In this document: positions 1 to 5,782 of the stretch, piece after piece | How positions within the stretch are numbered: position 1 is the first letter of the stretch | Layout: each line of letters opens with the position of its first letter | Assembly: GCA_019239815.1 (NCBI GenBank) | Contig: JAFAZL010000437.1 | Coordinates: 1-5,987 of the forward strand | DNA: 5,987 nt | Direction of reading: 5' to 3' | DNA from: Acidobacteriota bacterium | Lineage (GTDB): Bacteria; Acidobacteriota; Terriglobia; Acidoferrales; UBA7541 | Notes under the pieces: model-generated | Databases searched by the model: none | The model's input: the letters and a program-made list of their open reading frames with translations, nothing else | What the model was told of the DNA's origin: nothing | Made by a program: the position numbers and the translations under genes

Positions 1-234
1 TGGTTCGAACCGCCGGATCGCGACCACGCCGCCGAACGGAATCTTCGTCGCGCGCTGCAAGCGTTGCCGGAGGATCAGCGGCAGGTCGTTGTACTTCATG
101 TCTGGGGAGAGCTGACGTTCGCGCAAGTCGCCGAAATCTTGAGTATCGGCGCGAACACCGCGGCCTCGCGTTATCGCTACGCGCTCGCAAAGCTTCGCGA
201 AGTCATGTTGATGAAGGAGAGTTCGAATGCCTGA
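1..234 (+). CDS. ECF-type sigma-70 family RNA polymerase sigma factor, C-terminal part (5' end outside window)
   Basis: Only the last 77 codons are present, in frame 1, ending at TGA 232-234. The visible part is sigma region 4. It starts with the ALQALPEDQRQV segment (residues 18-29 of the fragment) and is followed by a helix-turn-helix, LTFAQVAEIL then SIGANTAASRYRYALAKLRE, roughly residues 38-67. This helix-turn-helix recognises the -35 promoter element, and its closeness to the C-terminus, with no further domain, fits a short group IV (ECF) factor. Region 2 must lie upstream, so the ECF subgroup cannot be named. The stop codon overlaps the start of the next gene by 8 bases (ATGCCTGA), which predicts translational coupling. 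That is the usual arrangement of an ECF sigma factor with its membrane-bound regulator. Family assignment is firm; the regulon and signal are unknown. Confidence 0.92.
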   Translation, partial: WFEPPDRDHAAERNLRRALQALPEDQRQVVVLHVWGELTFAQVAEILSIGANTAASRYRYALAKLREVMLMKESSNA

Positions 235-622
235 GCCGAACGACGAGCGATTCGAAATCTATTTGAGAAGTTTCCGTCCGGTCGAACCCGAGCCGCTTCC
301 GCTTCGCGTCGAAAAGCGTGCAGTGGGCGCTCAGCATCGCTCCGCGCTTGCAGCAATCGCTATAGCCTGTTTGTCCGCAGCCGCTCTCACGGTGATCGTG
401 CTTCCTCGCAGTCCGCAGAGCACGAACGAAACGGTGCCGAAGCAGACTTCGAGCGACGTGAGCTCGAAGCCCGCCAAAACTGAGACCTCAATGCCCGCTC
501 TAACGAGGCTTGCACTCGACGACCACGCAGCTTTTGTTGAATTCATGACTGACAAGGCCGAATCACAATTTCCGCGAATGACGAATGAACAAAGCGCTCT
601 GCGCGTTTTAGCGAAGCAATAG
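227..622 (+). CDS. Small single-pass membrane protein, candidate anti-sigma factor
   Basis: 131 residues. An AAGGAG Shine-Dalgarno at 214-219, seven bases before ATG 227, supports the start, which lies inside the end of the sigma gene. Residues 1-38 are charged and proline-rich and contain FEIYLRSFRPVEPEPLP (9-25). Residues 39-59 are a hydrophobic Ala/Ile/Leu/Val membrane segment. Residues 60-90 are a Ser/Thr/Lys/Pro linker and 91-131 a short, probably helical tail. The predicted topology is N-terminus in the cytoplasm and tail in the periplasm. Position and coupling suggest it restrains the upstream sigma factor. The 38-residue cytoplasmic part is short for a classical anti-sigma domain, and no HxxxCxxC zinc anti-sigma motif or FecR-like domain is seen. 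It could instead be a membrane-anchored accessory protein. The gene is real with high confidence; its role is inferred from context. Confidence 0.8.
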   Translation: MPEPNDERFEIYLRSFRPVEPEPLPLRVEKRAVGAQHRSALAAIAIACLSAAALTVIVLPRSPQSTNETVPKQTSSDVSSKPAKTETSMPALTRLALDDHAAFVEFMTDKAESQFPRMTNEQSALRVLAKQ

Positions 623-642
623 GAATCCAAGGAGAAGCCCCG

Positions 643-1632
643 ATGAGACTCAAGCTGCTAGTCTTCGCCTGTCTCACGCTCGCGGTCGCGAGTCGCGGCG
701 GTGCTCAAATCCAATTTCCGCCCGAAACAAAAAATGCTGCACTCCGGTATTGGACTGCTTTTGCCGAAATGCAGGACCTCTCCACTGACAAAGCCACCCA
801 GGATCTCCTGGAAAAAACCGTCTCAGGAGAGGCCGTATGGGATGAAAAGAAGATTGCCCCAATTCTCGATGCGAACAAATTCGCCATCGACATCATGCAG
901 CGCGCTACGAAGCTGCGCGACTGTGATTGGGGTGTCGAGTACGAGCAGGGAACCAATGCCTCGATCGCATACGCTCCGCGAGCACGCGCTTTGTCCCGCT
1001 TGAACACGCTTGAAGGCATGCGCCAACTCGCCGCTGGTAATACTCAATCTGCGACCAATTCGTGGCTCGCGGGTGTGCGCTTCTCGCAAGACCTCGCGCG
1101 CGGAGGTTCGCTTATTTTCGCTTTGATGGCAAAAAATGCGTTGCTCGCTAATTTGCGAACCCTGAATCTGGCGGCAGCAAACGGACAATTGAGCGTTGCA
1201 GAGCGACAGCAAGTGGCCGCCGGGATTCACGCGCTGCCCGAAGACGCTTTCGACTGGAGTGCGGCATGGGGATTGGAGTCCGCGGCGCTCGACCAATTTC
1301 TGCGCAAGCTCCAATCCGCTTCGGATCCCGGTGCGCTCTACCAGCAAGGCATGGGAAGCCCCGCCCCGGAAAAAGGTATTCCTCCGTCCGCGCAAGACAT
1401 TCGCAACTTCGAAACATACATGCGTGCAGTCCAGTCGGCCCTCAAACAATCGCCCGAGAAAGCAAAAACCTCACTGGAGTCGCTCGACTCGCAACGCTCG
1501 GGCCTCACCGAAGCAGAACAGCGCCTGATCCCAAATGCCCAAAAAGCAAATCAAGCCCGAATCGACATCGCCAAGGCCCGCACAGATTTGCTACGAGCGC
1601 TAAACAAGAGCGCGGTCAAAACCGGCGACTAG
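643..1632 (+). CDS. Secreted alpha-helical protein of unknown function
   Basis: 329 residues, starting at ATG 643 after AAGGAG at 629-634, only 20 bases past the preceding stop, so probably in the sigma-factor operon. Residues 1-21 form a Sec signal peptide: an MRLK n-region, a hydrophobic stretch, then a Gly-Gly-Ala end before Gln22. No lipobox cysteine is present. The mature part is rich in Ala, Leu, Gln and Arg and looks helical. Residues 88-175 include a DCDWG element (93-97), followed by helix pairs typical of TPR-like solenoids (around NTLEGMRQLAAGNTQSATNS, 121-140). Residues 255-325 are charged helices, possibly coiled coil. I recall a similar pattern in uncharacterised Planctomycetota and Acidobacteriota proteins, but cannot name a family. 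It has one mature cysteine (C94) and no catalytic motif I recognise. Its location suggests an envelope protein controlled by, or feeding into, the sigma/anti-sigma pair. Confidence 0.85.
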   Translation: MRLKLLVFACLTLAVASRGGAQIQFPPETKNAALRYWTAFAEMQDLSTDKATQDLLEKTVSGEAVWDEKKIAPILDANKFAIDIMQRATKLRDCDWGVEYEQGTNASIAYAPRARALSRLNTLEGMRQLAAGNTQSATNSWLAGVRFSQDLARGGSLIFALMAKNALLANLRTLNLAAANGQLSVAERQQVAAGIHALPEDAFDWSAAWGLESAALDQFLRKLQSASDPGALYQQGMGSPAPEKGIPPSAQDIRNFETYMRAVQSALKQSPEKAKTSLESLDSQRSGLTEAEQRLIPNAQKANQARIDIAKARTDLLRALNKSAVKTGD

Positions 1633-1746
1633 CGCGAGTGTTTCAATCTCCCGGAACGCAACAAACCACGCATACGTTTGCATGCTTCTCACGTAAGATG
1701 TGCCCGGACCCGAGCAGCTGAAAGCCAAATCGCGGGCCAATCCGAT

Positions 1747-2922
1747 ATGCAAACAAAACCTGAGCTGAACCGAAGACTATTTCTGAAGTGGGCGAACCTT
1801 CTAGGAATTACGGCCTTTCTCCCAACCGCGGCGGCAGCAAAAGCCACGCCGCAAGAGGCAAAGCCGACTCATCCCGGCACGCCTTTTCAGGCTAAAGAAC
1901 AATCTCCCGAAACAATTCTGCTCAAAGACTACCGTCCTAAATCCATCTACAAAATTCCAGTCACGCAGGTCGACAAAGCCAAACATCCGATCATCGACAT
2001 GCACTCTCACCCCTATGCGAAGACTCCGCAGCAAATCGAAGAGTGGCTCAAGAACATGGACGAGGTTGGCATTCAGAAAACGATGATCCTCACCATGACC
2101 ACCGGCCCAGAATTCGACGAGATCTACAAAAAATATTCGAAGTACCCCGACCGCTTTGAAATCTGGTGCGGCCTCGACCTCTCCGGGCACGACAAGCCCA
2201 ACTTCGGCCCATCCGCCGTCAAAGAACTCGAGCGCTGTCATCAGGTCGGTGCAGGCGGAGTCGGCGAAATCCACGACAAAGGCAAAGGTCTCCGCTCCGG
2301 CAAATCGCAAGCGGCAAGCATGCATCCCGATGACGCGCGCATGGATGCCATTTGGCAGCGCTGCGGCGAACTGGGCATGCCTGTCAGCCTTCACGTTGCC
2401 GACCCGATCTGGATGTATCAGAAAATGGACGCCACAAACGACGGCCTAATGAACGCGTACAAATGGCGGCTCGACAACAAGCCCAACATCGTTAACCTGC
2501 CCGGGATGGTCGACATCTACGACCGCACGCTCGCGAAACATCGCGATACAACATTCATCGCCTGCCATTTCATGAATCTCGACTATGACCTCGCGCGACT
2601 CGGCGAAATGTTCGACCGCAATCCCAATCTTTACGCCGACATCTCCGCTCGTTATGGCGAAACCGCGCCGATCCCGCGCTTCGCCTCGAAGTTCTACGAA
2701 AAATACGGGGACCGGCTCGTCTACGGCACCGACATGGGCTACGACAAGTCGATGTACCGCGTCACGTTTCGCATTCTCGAATCGCAGGACGAGCACTTCT
2801 ACGCGTTCGATCAATTCAACTACCACTGGCCCCTCAACGGCTTCGGGCTAAGCGACGATGTCCTTAGCCGCGTCTATAACGCCAATGCTACGAAGCTCCT
2901 GGCAGCTCGCACCAAACAGTAG
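1747..2922 (+). CDS. Tat-exported metal-dependent hydrolase, amidohydrolase-2 family
   Basis: 391 residues from ATG 1747. This start is chosen because it places a twin-arginine signal at the N-terminus: NRRLFLK at residues 8-14, a hydrophobic core at about 15-28 and an Ala-rich cleavage zone near 31-33. The frame stays open back to a TTG at 1678, but that would bury the signal 23 residues inside. No clear Shine-Dalgarno precedes 1747. The mature enzyme has the ligand pattern of TIM-barrel amidohydrolases: HxH in IDMHSH (H86, H88), H216 in SLHVADP, H274 in ACHFMN and D329 in GTDMG. E174 in VGEIHDKG is a further candidate active-site residue. The family hydrolyses or decarboxylates small molecules in a divalent-metal site; the substrate cannot be read from sequence. 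Tat export fits a cofactor-bearing protein folded before transport. The gene stands apart from the preceding one (114 bases), so it probably has its own promoter, although none is obvious. Confidence 0.9.
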   Translation: MQTKPELNRRLFLKWANLLGITAFLPTAAAAKATPQEAKPTHPGTPFQAKEQSPETILLKDYRPKSIYKIPVTQVDKAKHPIIDMHSHPYAKTPQQIEEWLKNMDEVGIQKTMILTMTTGPEFDEIYKKYSKYPDRFEIWCGLDLSGHDKPNFGPSAVKELERCHQVGAGGVGEIHDKGKGLRSGKSQAASMHPDDARMDAIWQRCGELGMPVSLHVADPIWMYQKMDATNDGLMNAYKWRLDNKPNIVNLPGMVDIYDRTLAKHRDTTFIACHFMNLDYDLARLGEMFDRNPNLYADISARYGETAPIPRFASKFYEKYGDRLVYGTDMGYDKSMYRVTFRILESQDEHFYAFDQFNYHWPLNGFGLSDDVLSRVYNANATKLLAARTKQ

Positions 2923-2946
2923 CTTTGCGTCGTCACAACTAATTTA

Positions 2947-2976
2947 TTGACACGTCGAACCCTGCAGGAATAGTGT
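2947..2976 (+). promoter_or_regulatory. Likely sigma-70 promoter of the cupin gene
   Basis: A perfect -35 box TTGACA (2947-2952) is followed by an 18-base spacer and TAGTGT (2971-2976), a weak -10 box that keeps the first, second and last consensus bases. A 16-base spacing with AATAGT is an alternative. The predicted transcript would begin near 2983, about 40 bases before the cupin start. The spacer holds an 8-bp palindrome, CCTGCAGG (2961-2968), and GACAC/GTGTC (2949-2953 and 2973-2977) overlap both boxes. Either could be an operator, but both are short. Confidence 0.5.
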
Positions 2977-3010
2977 CGCGCACATCTGGTCGGCCCATCC
3001 GTACTTGCAC

Positions 3011-3017
3011 AAAGGAG
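3011..3017 (+). promoter_or_regulatory. Shine-Dalgarno site that selects the cupin start
   Basis: AAAGGAG lies seven bases before ATG 3025 but only one base before the in-frame ATG at 3019. The spacing makes 3025 the likely true start, shortening the protein by two residues. Confidence 0.75.
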
Positions 3018-3024
3018 AATGCAG

Positions 3025-3384
3025 ATGCTTCGTCCGCTATTCCTGTTGGTGGGTGTGTGTTTCGCCGCTTCCGTCGCGATGGCGCAGGACCCCGTGAAAG
3101 TTGATCCGCAGCACTACAAGGTGATTTTCGAAAATGATCAGGTGCGCGTTCTCAGAATTCATTACGGCCCGCACGAAAAATCCGTGATGCACGTTCATCC
3201 CAATTCGGTAGTGGTCTACGAGACTGATACCCACGTGAAGATGACCACACCCGACGGGAAATCAGTGGATACGACCGGCAAAGCTGGCGAATCACTTTGG
3301 ACTCCCGCCGGCGCTCACCTTCCGGAAAATGTCGGTGACAAACCGGTCGATGCGGTCCTGGTCGAACTAAAGTCCTCGCACTAG
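3025..3384 (+). CDS. Small exported single-domain cupin protein
   Basis: 119 residues from ATG 3025. Residues 1-20 are a Sec signal peptide ending in Ala-Met-Ala before Gln21, so the protein is predicted to be periplasmic. The remainder is one cupin barrel. Motif 1 is YGPHEKSVMHVHPNSVVVYE, with the HxH pair H56/H58 and E66 as metal ligands. Motif 2 is GESLWTPAGAHLPEN (88-102), which supplies H98 as the fourth ligand. The canonical second motif has two residues between PxG and His; here there is one. The metal site is complete, so the protein can probably bind a metal, but enzymatic, binding or sensor roles are all possible for stand-alone cupins. The gene has its own promoter at 2947-2976 and a hairpin terminator just behind it, so it looks monocistronic. 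The fold is confident; the function is unknown. Confidence 0.88.
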   Translation: MLRPLFLLVGVCFAASVAMAQDPVKVDPQHYKVIFENDQVRVLRIHYGPHEKSVMHVHPNSVVVYETDTHVKMTTPDGKSVDTTGKAGESLWTPAGAHLPENVGDKPVDAVLVELKSSH

Positions 3385-3409
3385 TCGGCGCGTCGCATCG
3401 TAAACAACA

Positions 3410-3438
3410 AGAGGGGCGCGTTCTCTCGTCGCCCCTCT
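3410..3438. terminator. Hairpin terminator between converging genes, probably bidirectional
   Basis: AGAGGGGCG (3410-3418) and CGCCCCTCT (3430-3438) form a perfect, GC-rich 9-bp stem with an 11-base loop. It begins 25 bases after the cupin stop and lies 65 bases beyond the end of the minus-strand DUF3592 gene. On the plus strand the stem is followed by ATCGAAATC, with no real U-tract. On the minus strand it is followed by TGTTGTTTA, which is T-rich. The hairpin therefore resembles an intrinsic terminator better for the minus-strand transcript, although it may stop both. Confidence 0.75.
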
Positions 3439-3503
3439 ATCGAAATCTCGCCTGGACCGAACCAAGCTGTGTTCCACCAAAGATCACTGAACCGACTGCC
3501 GGA

Positions 3504-4046
3504 TCATCTGGCGATATTCATCTGCCTTTGAACTCGGGCCCACAAGACCCGGGAAGAAAACAACAGCACCACGAAGCCGGCTGCGAACGCAATCAACAGC
3601 CTAACGTTATTTTCTGTGTGAGGAGCCCCGCCTGGCATGTAGGGGGGCATCAGCACGATTTTCTTGTGATTCGCCGGATCATAACGTACAGCGACTGGTG
3701 TGCCGGTCGGATGATCGTCAACCCATTCGGCCAAAGGCCCATTGTTCGAAGCGTATGCGATGCCCGAGTAAATCGTTGCGACGTTCGCCTCGCCATCGAT
3801 CTCATAAGCCAGTCGGCAATCGATGTAATAGCGTTGTCGGCGTCCCGTGCTCGACTGTCGCATACGGCACTTCTCGACATTCCCTTTTGCCTCCGGCCAC
3901 TGCTCCTGGGAATGCTCTTTCCACCCTTCCGCCATCGTCACAACGCCGGCAAAAATCGTGCACAAGCCAAAAAGCACAGTTAGAGCGACAAGCCCAAACA
4001 TTGCTAAACCGACCCAAGGTGACCTATTTGGTGCGCCGTCCCTCAT
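3504..4046 (-). CDS. DUF3592-type two-helix membrane protein
   Basis: 180 residues read on the minus strand, ATG at 4044-4046 and TGA at 3504-3506. GAGGTG (plus-strand 4053-4058), six bases before the start, is a good Shine-Dalgarno. Residues 11-38 and 148-168 are membrane helices. Between them lies an extracytoplasmic beta-rich domain that begins with WPEAKGNVEKC (50-60) and runs through YYIDCRLAYEIDG (73-85) to TPVAVRYDPANHKKIVL (116-132). The W-P-x-A-x-G opening after helix 1 and the V-x-Y-D/N-P element before helix 2 are the recognisable marks of DUF3592, whose function is unknown. The ends are short and charged (Arg-rich C-terminus), and the length is normal for the family. Two cysteines, C60 and C77, sit in the soluble domain. 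The gene is divergent from the ABC operon and convergent with the cupin, so it is a separate unit. Confidence 0.85.
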   Translation of the reverse strand: MRDGAPNRSPWVGLAMFGLVALTVLFGLCTIFAGVVTMAEGWKEHSQEQWPEAKGNVEKCRMRQSSTGRRQRYYIDCRLAYEIDGEANVATIYSGIAYASNNGPLAEWVDDHPTGTPVAVRYDPANHKKIVLMPPYMPGGAPHTENNVRLLIAFAAGFVVLLFSSRVLWARVQRQMNIAR

Positions 4047-4086
4047 CGTTCACACCTCGCTGTGCTGCACTAATGCTTTTGTATTA

Positions 4087-4114
4087 TTGAGGCATTCTCA
4101 GTGCCGATGATATT
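4087..4114 (+). promoter_or_regulatory. Weak candidate promoter for the ABC transporter operon
   Basis: TTGAGG (4087-4092, 4 of 6 consensus) and GATATT (4109-4114, 4 of 6) are separated by 16 bases in the divergent region between the DUF3592 gene and the first permease gene. A transcript from here would carry a leader of about 120 bases. No better plus-strand match was seen, but matches this weak occur by chance. Confidence 0.25.
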
Positions 4115-4146
4115 CCCCCAAGGTGACATTAGCGGAAAAAAGGCCG

Positions 4147-4175
4147 CGCACGTTCTCCCGTGAAACAAGTGTGCG
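4147..4175 (+). promoter_or_regulatory. Predicted hairpin in the leader of the permease gene
   Basis: CGCACGTT (4147-4154) can pair with AGTGTGCG (4168-4175) through eight pairs, two of them G-U, around a 13-base loop. Directly upstream, GCGG (4132-4135) and CCGC (4144-4147) could form a 4-bp stem that shares one base with it. No known riboswitch consensus is recognisable. It may be a structured mRNA leader or chance pairing. Confidence 0.3.
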
Positions 4176-4177
4176 TA

Positions 4178-4249
4178 AGCCAGTTCGGGACGACTCCCTA
4201 ACATCGCTTTGCCAGCAAGCCCAACCAGGTGGTGCGCTTTGAACTGGCT
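4178..4249 (+). repeat. 9-bp perfect inverted repeat bracketing the RBS and start of the first permease
   Basis: AGCCAGTTC (4178-4186) is the exact reverse complement of GAACTGGCT (4241-4249). The arms are 54 bases apart and enclose the AGGTGG Shine-Dalgarno (4227-4232) and most of the TTG start (4239-4241). Just inside the left arm, GGGA (4187-4190) and TCCC (4195-4198) can form a small hairpin. A second copy of GCCAG (4211-4215) can compete for the right arm (CTGGC, 4244-4248), so two mutually exclusive folds can be drawn. Pairing in the mRNA could affect initiation. That it is regulatory is inference only. Confidence 0.45.
4227..4232 (+). promoter_or_regulatory. Shine-Dalgarno site that selects a TTG start for the first permease
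   Basis: AGGTGG stands six bases before TTG 4239. The open frame also offers TTG 4209, which has no purine-rich site in front, and there is no in-frame ATG or GTG between the upstream stop (TAA 4176-4178) and the first membrane helix. Confidence 0.55.
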
Positions 4250-4997
4250 CGCCCGGCTTCGTCCGGTCGCGTTCATTGTGGTGCTGCTCATCATCTGGCA
4301 GGTCGCCATTAGTCGTCACCCCGACCAGCTTTTGCCCGCCCCGTGGCAGGTGCTTCGTGGCATCGGCGACCTGCTGCAACATGGCCTGCTGCTGAAGTAT
4401 GTCGTCGCTTCGCTCTTTCGCGTGACGTGGGGTTTCCTTCTGGCGGCTGCGATCGCGATTCCCCTCGGCCTCGCCATTGGCTGGTACAGCCGGGCCGAAA
4501 TGGCGTTCAACCCGCTCGTGCAGATCTTTCGCCCCATCTCGCCCCTCGCATGGATCCCGATCGCCATCCTTTGGTTCGGCGTTGGCGACCTTTCCGCGAT
4601 CTTCCTGATCTTCGTTGGCTGCTTCTTCTCTTTGCTTCTCACGGCCATCAGCGCCGTTCACAACATTCCGGAGGCATATATAGGTGTAGGGCGCAACTTC
4701 GGCCTGAGCACTCCACAGTTCATCTACCGCGTCTTGTATCCCGCCGTCGCGCCCCAGTTGATCGTCGGCCTGCGCATCACGCTCGGCATCGCTTGGCTCG
4801 TCGTCGTGGCTGCGGAAATGATCGCCGTAAACTCGGGACTCGGCTTTCTGATTGTCGACGCGCGTAATGCCGGCAATCGTTATGACCTTGTCGTCGCCGC
4901 CATGGTCATCATCGGACTTATCGGTCTGCTTTTAGACATGGCGATGCGCTCCCTGGAGCAAGTGAAGTCATTTCGATGGGGTTTTCCGGAGAACTGA
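4239..4997 (+). CDS. ABC transporter permease, nitrate/sulfonate/taurine importer family (SsuC/TauC/NrtB-like)
   Basis: 252 residues from TTG 4239, chosen for its Shine-Dalgarno; TTG 4209 would add ten residues. The protein is the membrane subunit of a binding-protein-dependent importer. About six membrane segments are visible, near residues 9-24, 58-82, 95-113, 117-140, 174-195 and 215-235. LPAPWQVL (32-39), after the first helix, is the LPxPxxV landmark of this family. The cytoplasmic EAA loop that docks on the ATPase runs from EAYIGVGRNFG (145-155) to LYPAVAP (166-172). Length is typical. The ATPase gene starts two bases after its stop codon and a second permease follows, so this subunit probably forms half of a heterodimeric channel. 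The substrate (sulfonate, nitrate, taurine, thiamine precursor or other) cannot be decided from the permease. Confidence 0.9.
   Translation: MNWLARLRPVAFIVVLLIIWQVAISRHPDQLLPAPWQVLRGIGDLLQHGLLLKYVVASLFRVTWGFLLAAAIAIPLGLAIGWYSRAEMAFNPLVQIFRPISPLAWIPIAILWFGVGDLSAIFLIFVGCFFSLLLTAISAVHNIPEAYIGVGRNFGLSTPQFIYRVLYPAVAPQLIVGLRITLGIAWLVVVAAEMIAVNSGLGFLIVDARNAGNRYDLVVAAMVIIGLIGLLLDMAMRSLEQVKSFRWGFPEN
4988..4991 (+). promoter_or_regulatory. Shine-Dalgarno site that selects the ATPase start
   Basis: GGAG, inside the last codons of the permease gene, lies eight bases before ATG 5000. The alternative in-frame ATG at 4976 has no comparable site and would make the genes overlap by 22 bases. Confidence 0.6.
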
Positions 4998-4999
4998 GA

Positions 5000-5782
5000 A
5001 TGTCCACGCAAGCATCGCCAACGTCCGCTCCCGGCGTGAAGTTGCGAATGCAACATGTAAACATGGTGTTCGAACGCGATGGCAAAACAATCCCCGTTCT
5101 CGACGACATCAGCCTCGATGTTCAAAACGGCGAATTCATCTGCCTCGTCGGTCCATCCGGGTGCGGCAAATCCACGCTGCTCAACGTGATGGGAGGCTTT
5201 CTTTCGCCTACGAGCGGTTCCGTAGCCATCGATGGCGAAACCGTACACGGTCCCGACCCTCGTCGCATTCTGGTTTTTCAGGAGCGCGGCGTCTTCCCGT
5301 GGCTCACGGTCGAAGGCAACATCGGATTCGGCCTTTCGGGATTGTCCGACGCCGAACGCAAGCAGCGCATTGCGCACTACGTTCAAATGGTCCGCCTTCA
5401 AGGCTTCGAGCACACCTATCCTTCCGATCTTTCCGGCGGCATGAAGCAACGTCTTCAGGTGGCCCGCGCTCTCGCCGTCAACCCGGACATCCTTTATCTC
5501 GACGAGCCTTTCGGCGCGCTCGACTCCGTCACGCGTTTGATCATGCGCGGAGAACTTCTCCGAATCTGGCAGACCGAACGTCGAACAATCATCTTCGTCA
5601 CTCACGACATCGACGAAGCCGTGCAACTTGCCGATCGCGTCGTCGTCTTAAGCTCACGACCCGCGCGAGTGAAAGACATCCTCACAATCGACATTGCACA
5701 TCCGCGAAATCTGAGCTCTCCGCGTTATCTCGAACTCCGCGATCAACTCGCCCAAAAAATTGGTATGGCCTTCGCCGTATGA
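5000..5782 (+). CDS. ABC transporter ATP-binding protein, SsuB/TauB/NrtD-like
   Basis: 260 residues from ATG 5000. This is the cytoplasmic motor subunit, which hydrolyses ATP to power import through the flanking permeases. All nucleotide-binding elements are intact: Walker A GPSGCGKST (51-59), Q-loop Q94 in VFQERG, signature LSGGMKQR (144-151), Walker B ILYLDEP (164-170), the D-loop ALD (173-175) and switch histidine H202 in FVTHDIDEA. The VFQERGVFPWLTVEGNI stretch (92-108) is characteristic of the nitrate/sulfonate/taurine importer branch. No extra regulatory domain follows; the protein ends about 55 residues after the switch histidine, a normal length. It starts two bases after the upstream permease stop and overlaps the downstream permease by four bases (ATGA), so all three are co-translated. 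Catalytic competence is confident; the transported substrate is not known. Confidence 0.95.
   Translation: MSTQASPTSAPGVKLRMQHVNMVFERDGKTIPVLDDISLDVQNGEFICLVGPSGCGKSTLLNVMGGFLSPTSGSVAIDGETVHGPDPRRILVFQERGVFPWLTVEGNIGFGLSGLSDAERKQRIAHYVQMVRLQGFEHTYPSDLSGGMKQRLQVARALAVNPDILYLDEPFGALDSVTRLIMRGELLRIWQTERRTIIFVTHDIDEAVQLADRVVVLSSRPARVKDILTIDIAHPRNLSSPRYLELRDQLAQKIGMAFAV

Noticed and set aside
823..1449. Minus-strand open frame of 208 codons opposite the secreted protein gene
   Set aside because: The plus-strand frame has a Shine-Dalgarno, a signal peptide and operon spacing; the antisense product is Cys/Arg-rich and lacks these.
1678..1746. Longer form of the amidohydrolase starting at TTG 1678
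   Set aside because: It would place 23 residues of unremarkable sequence before the twin-arginine motif. The start at ATG 1747 gives a normal Tat signal.
1801..2394. Minus-strand open frame opposite the amidohydrolase
   Set aside because: It is antisense to the conserved HxH region of a clear amidohydrolase and is low-complexity in character.
3528..3983. Plus-strand open frame of 151 codons opposite the DUF3592 gene
   Set aside because: The minus strand carries the two-helix DUF3592 pattern with a good ribosome-binding site; this frame shows no domain or signal.
4187..4198. Possible guanidine-II (mini-ykkC) riboswitch hairpin, GGGACGACTCCC, before a transporter of a type often linked to ykkC-class RNAs
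   Set aside because: That class needs two short hairpins with ACGR loops. Only one ACGA is present, and its flanking stem needs a G-U pair; the better local fold uses a CGAC loop instead.
4121..4238. Cobalamin, TPP, SAM or FMN riboswitch in the permease leader
   Set aside because: The conserved core boxes of these classes were looked for and not seen. The AAGCCAG string resembles only a fragment of a cobalamin element.
4098..4661. Long minus-strand open frame (187 codons) opposite the first permease
   Set aside because: It is antisense to a recognisable permease, and its product is an odd, highly charged polar sequence with no family resemblance. It is best explained as a shadow of a GC-rich coding strand.
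4880..5626. Minus-strand open frame of 248 codons opposite the ATPase gene
   Set aside because: The plus strand encodes an intact ABC ATPase with every motif in place; the antisense product matches nothing I recognise.
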